From positions 50,449,475-50,513,474 of the forward strand of contig JAKTNV010000003.1 of the NCBI GenBank assembly GCA_022747635.1: a stretch of 64,000 bases of DNA, given 5' to 3'. A program made the position numbers and the translations under genes. The stretch's first letter is position 1. Each line of letters starts with the position of its first letter. Below are positions 60,361-64,000 of the stretch, piece after piece. Under the pieces are notes generated by a model that was given only the letters and a program-made list of their open reading frames with translations, searched no databases and was not told the origin of the DNA. Source of the stretch: Hetaerina americana (lineage: Eukaryota; Arthropoda; Insecta; Odonata; Calopterygidae).

Positions 60361-63300
60361 GTTAAGCGTTCCTCTTACTCGCAAACCTCACGACCTTTGA
60401 CTTATTTCGATTGATTCTCGTTCCATGACTATCGTGATGATTTGCTAGTGCGTTCAGTAATGGATGTAACATTTAACGTTGGCTAGTTAACTTAAGTTTC
60501 ATCTCTGCAAATCTAACCGATTTATTGAATATAACACTCCTTTGTGGTGGCCCACGGGATATTGTGTAGATTTAGATGAATTCTTCACTTACATTCCTAT
60601 CTACATATCTTCCCACGAATATTCAACCATTTCCTTCACTTATACGTTGAAAAGCGCGGGTAACAGCCGACACGTCGGTTTTACCCCTCTTCCATACTCC
60701 ACCCATCCCGACTATCCGTCCGCCACTCGCATCTAAGCAGTCTGAGACGTGTACAGGTTTCCAATAAATCTTATATAACTCCAGTCTACGCTTATCTGCT
60801 GTAATACATTCATTAGTTCTACCCAATTTACTCCATCGCCTTCTAGAAATGCGCGAATTAAACAAATACATCCTGAACTCTAAAGATACAGATGAATCTC
60901 AGGTAAGCAATTTAAAATGTAGACGTTCACGCTGAAAAGATCTGAGTAAGAAATTCACATATTTTAATGATAGTAAATGATATCTTAAACGTATATTGCG
61001 ATATGCAAGCAAGCGGAAATAGCCTTCAGCCCTGTAATACTGTATGAATACCATGTATTCCACAATGTTCTATCTTAAATTTTAATAGAAAGTATAAGTG
61101 GGATCATTTACTTATATTAACTAATATACATTTTTTCTAGTTTGTTTTTCAATATATTTCTTTGAGTTGGATGTAATTTCAGTCGTGAATTTAGTTCACA
61201 AGACTATTTTGCGTTACATGTTCCTCACTCTAACGAAATTTATTTTATTTTATTTAATGTCATTCAGTAAGAAACTATTCATTCGATTTACCATTGATCA
61301 TTCTGTTGCTCGTTTGAAACTCATGATACACTTGCAAAAGACTAATTAAGTTACGAACGTATTTACAATCAAACAGAAAACATCAGTACTCGCGACTATC
61401 TCTTGTGAATAACATTTTAGTATTTAGCTAATCATTGATAACTTTTATTAATATATTTCAATGATTATTGTCCCATTCAAGTCATATAAAGGACAATCGC
61501 TCATGAGGAGCATAGGCTTATACATTGGTTCGGAAAGTCAACTGCAAAATTGTATCAACCTCTGAAGTACAATCTGTGGATTATTTCAACTAGCATGACA
61601 GTTATAAATATGAAATGAAGTCTGTAAATATAAAACACTCTTCACGTCTAATATGGAAGTTCATCGTATGCCTTCAAAATTACCCTCATTTCTATCATAC
61701 GGCAACAAACTTAACAGATGAGTCTGTTCTTGGCTAGTCGTTCGCATCCCATTCCTCATTAATAGTTATGTTTATTCAAGCAAAGCCTCTCCGAAATATT
61801 GTGTGGATGCATTTCTGCCGACAAACATGCCTTCCATCTCTTTCTCATAAAACTCACCGTTTCCCAAAAAAACCATACCGACGATTCGTTTGAAAGTTCT
61901 TCTAAATTGTACGATTCTTCCCATGTCATCTAACGCGATAAATCCTCCAAAGATCCTGGTTTATAATCCCTAAATAGTCCTTGGTAAGACAAATTCCCAA
62001 ATCCAAATGGTCATATATGATTATAGGACAGCGTCCCGGCAACGCATCAGACGTCTTTTTATGTGGCAAAAATATAATAGCTACTCGTATGTCAACACTT
62101 ATTGCATTTACGAGATACTACTAGATATATCTAAGGCAGCAAAATAATCCGCAAGCTGGCACAAGGCCTTGAGATTGAGGGTACAGCCAAGAAAACTGAG
62201 AGGAATTATCCTCTAGAAGAGATTAATATTAAATTTTATTTCGATGATTTATTTTCTATTTTTTTAATTATGTTTCTTTGCAAAATCAACTTAATTTATT
62301 TTGATTTCTCTTTATTAATTTTGTTTTTCAGGTATTTCGTGTCCAATGAGGGCAGGAATTAGGGACATTTTATGACGTCCGTAAGATTTAACGTTCTTCG
62401 ATCAATTCGTCGTGAGTCCGATGCATAGTTTTTTATTCACTCCATAACTTAAGAACTTTCAATTCACTTTGGCATAGATCGAAAATATTGTTGAGATCCT
62501 TGGGGACTACTTGCACTTGCTCATTCCTTCCTCGTATTTTAGAATGATTTGCATCATATAAAGGCCGGACACTTATGCCACATTGATGACTGATAAGATT
62601 TTATAGGAAGTTTAGAGAGATAGCCCATATTTTCTGGGTTCATCCTTATTTACACTATTGAAAATAAGATTGAATTTAGATAATTGACTGTCATGGGAAA
62701 TTATTAATTCTGTAATCAGATTTATAGATGAGCTAAATGACTTGAAGGGACGGCATTAAACATTAGAGTTGAGCCCTTCAGGAGTGGAATATCATCTGAT
62801 CCCGGGGATATCAGCCTACAAGCCTCCACAAGGGCGTTTGGCGGAGTGTTATGCCACCAGATTTTTTTCCCGCTGTTTTGGTCTCTAATAGTGCTATGAT
62901 TGCGATGTCCTTCATTGATTCAACTATTTTTAAGTCAGCTCTGTAATTTACTAATTTATGACCTGAGGACACACAGATCAACTTTGAGACATTCATTCTT
63001 TTTGAAGTTCCTTTGGGCTGATTGTGTGACTTTTAGTATTTTTGTGCGAGGCTTCAACATTTTAGCCAATTTTATTTGTGTACTCTCCCTGGACTAAAAT
63101 ATGCTTTTGTTTATTAATGGTATTCTCATGTCTCTAGATTTTTCTCAATTCACCATTGAACCACCGTAGTTGGTTAATCCAGACTCTTTTCTTAACTGTG
63201 ATATAATAACTAAAACTATGCCCAATTTTTTTACGATTGAATTAATATATTCTTAGGCTCCGAATCATCTATTATCTATAAGATTTTATACGATTTGCTG

Positions 63301-64000
63301 ATAAATTACTCAATGACGTAAAATGTAGTTATAGAAGAAATGTATATTATTTTTTTTTGCTTTTATACTTGTGTGTATTCATAATCAGCTCAGTAATCTT
63401 GCTTACTTATTTCTTAGTTTCTCTTAGTTCAGCTGGAATTGATTTGTGGCTGATCATTCCCCTATTTATACGTGAATGTATTGTTATTTCAGGGTGGTTT
63501 CTTATTTCCAGTAGTTAATACAATGCGGGATAGATGTGTGCAAGTTGTATGTTGAGATTTCCCTGCAGGATTCCCACGTTTTGAATGGGCCACGAACGTA
63601 ATAGTTATTCCAATAAAATCCTGGAAGATTTAAATTGTCCATACCCATTTGGTATTCTTTTAGAGCTGCCCCAGTCAATCCTGAAATTTGGATTCTCCAT
63701 AATATGCAATGCAATGGGAATCAAATCGAATGCTGTCCAGAATAAACATTCGCGTGTTTTTCCAGTGACATTTTTCAATTACCCATCACCTTCTGCCTCT
63801 CCAAAAGCACCTTCTGCCTCTTCACCGTGAATTTGTTTTGAAACTGTAAAATATTTTTTGAAGCAAATGGAAACTTATTCCACTTTTATTACCCATGGTC
63901 TGGGGAAAGTATATGAGTACGTATTCCAAGCAAGATAAAATCTCTTCGATCAGGTCTTCACCCACAGAAATTAATACATATGCATATATTTATTTCAACC
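60361..64000. other. AT-rich non-coding stretch
   Basis: About 3.6 kb of AT-rich DNA. A 61-codon antisense frame at 62811-62996 has a protein-like stretch (TKTAGKKSGGITLRQTPLW) that may be a transposon relic. A small direct repeat, CACCTTCTGCCTCT, occurs twice near 63786-63820. Nothing else was recognised. Confidence 0.45.

Noticed and set aside
60623..60871. 82-codon antisense frame with WKRGKTDVSAVTRAFQ
   Set aside because: It looks protein-like, but I cannot place it in a family and flanking frames are broken. It is left unannotated.
1..64000. CRISPR array, prokaryotic operons or an integrated prophage
   Set aside because: There are no regularly spaced direct repeats, no ribosome-binding-site and gene packing, and the repeats are eukaryotic retroelements.

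Overview
The window looks like anonymous intergenic or intronic DNA from an arthropod nuclear genome, probably an insect. The evidence is an AT-rich background with no bacterial-style gene packing, a mariner element, non-LTR retrotransposon remnants and tRNA-derived SINEs. The species cannot be named from sequence alone. I found no host protein-coding gene that I can support, and no rRNA gene, functional tRNA gene or CRISPR array. Most open reading frames here are low-complexity Pro/Ser/Arg/Gly translations of GC-rich tracts, or pieces of decayed transposons.

Layout. AT-rich unique sequence is interrupted every few kb by GC-rich islands of about 0.3-1.5 kb with strong purine/pyrimidine strand asymmetry. 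On the + strand they are mostly G+A-rich in the first 12.3 kb and mostly C+T-rich afterwards, with local switches near 2.7, 12.4, 28.9 and 46.0-46.4 kb. Mobile elements lie between the islands. A tRNA-derived SINE with a 14-bp target-site duplication is at 2070-2381, with a decayed relative at 59865-60078 (-). A second SINE family is at 9503-9838, also with a 14-bp duplication, and at 36530-36772 (-). A third family has two copies at 48598-48780 and 60266-60360. A separate tRNA-like SINE lies at 43253-43387 (-).

The autonomous-type elements are all dead. LINE A (endonuclease plus reverse transcriptase) has two neighbouring - strand copies at 19790-20527 and 20728-22620, with fragments near 55.6 and 58.0 kb. 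The longer copy has lost its reverse transcriptase core. LINE B (CR1/Jockey-like reverse transcriptase) lies at 49976-51590 (-) beside a second 3'-end fragment, with a lone 3'-end fragment at 16.3 kb. A mariner of about 1.27 kb at 34515-35783 can be traced end to end, with degenerate inverted repeats, a TA duplication and a frameshifted transposase.

The SINEs could have been mobilised only by LINE-type machinery; the LINE copies here are too broken to supply it, and no specific LINE-SINE pairing is shown. The rest is unassigned AT-rich DNA. I saw no convincing new multi-gene system. The points most worth following up are the polypurine/polypyrimidine islands, the LINE A copy with its RT core removed, the SINE families, a CCAAT/GC-box/TATA cluster near 17.25 kb and CpG-dense pockets near 28.6 and 57.2 kb.
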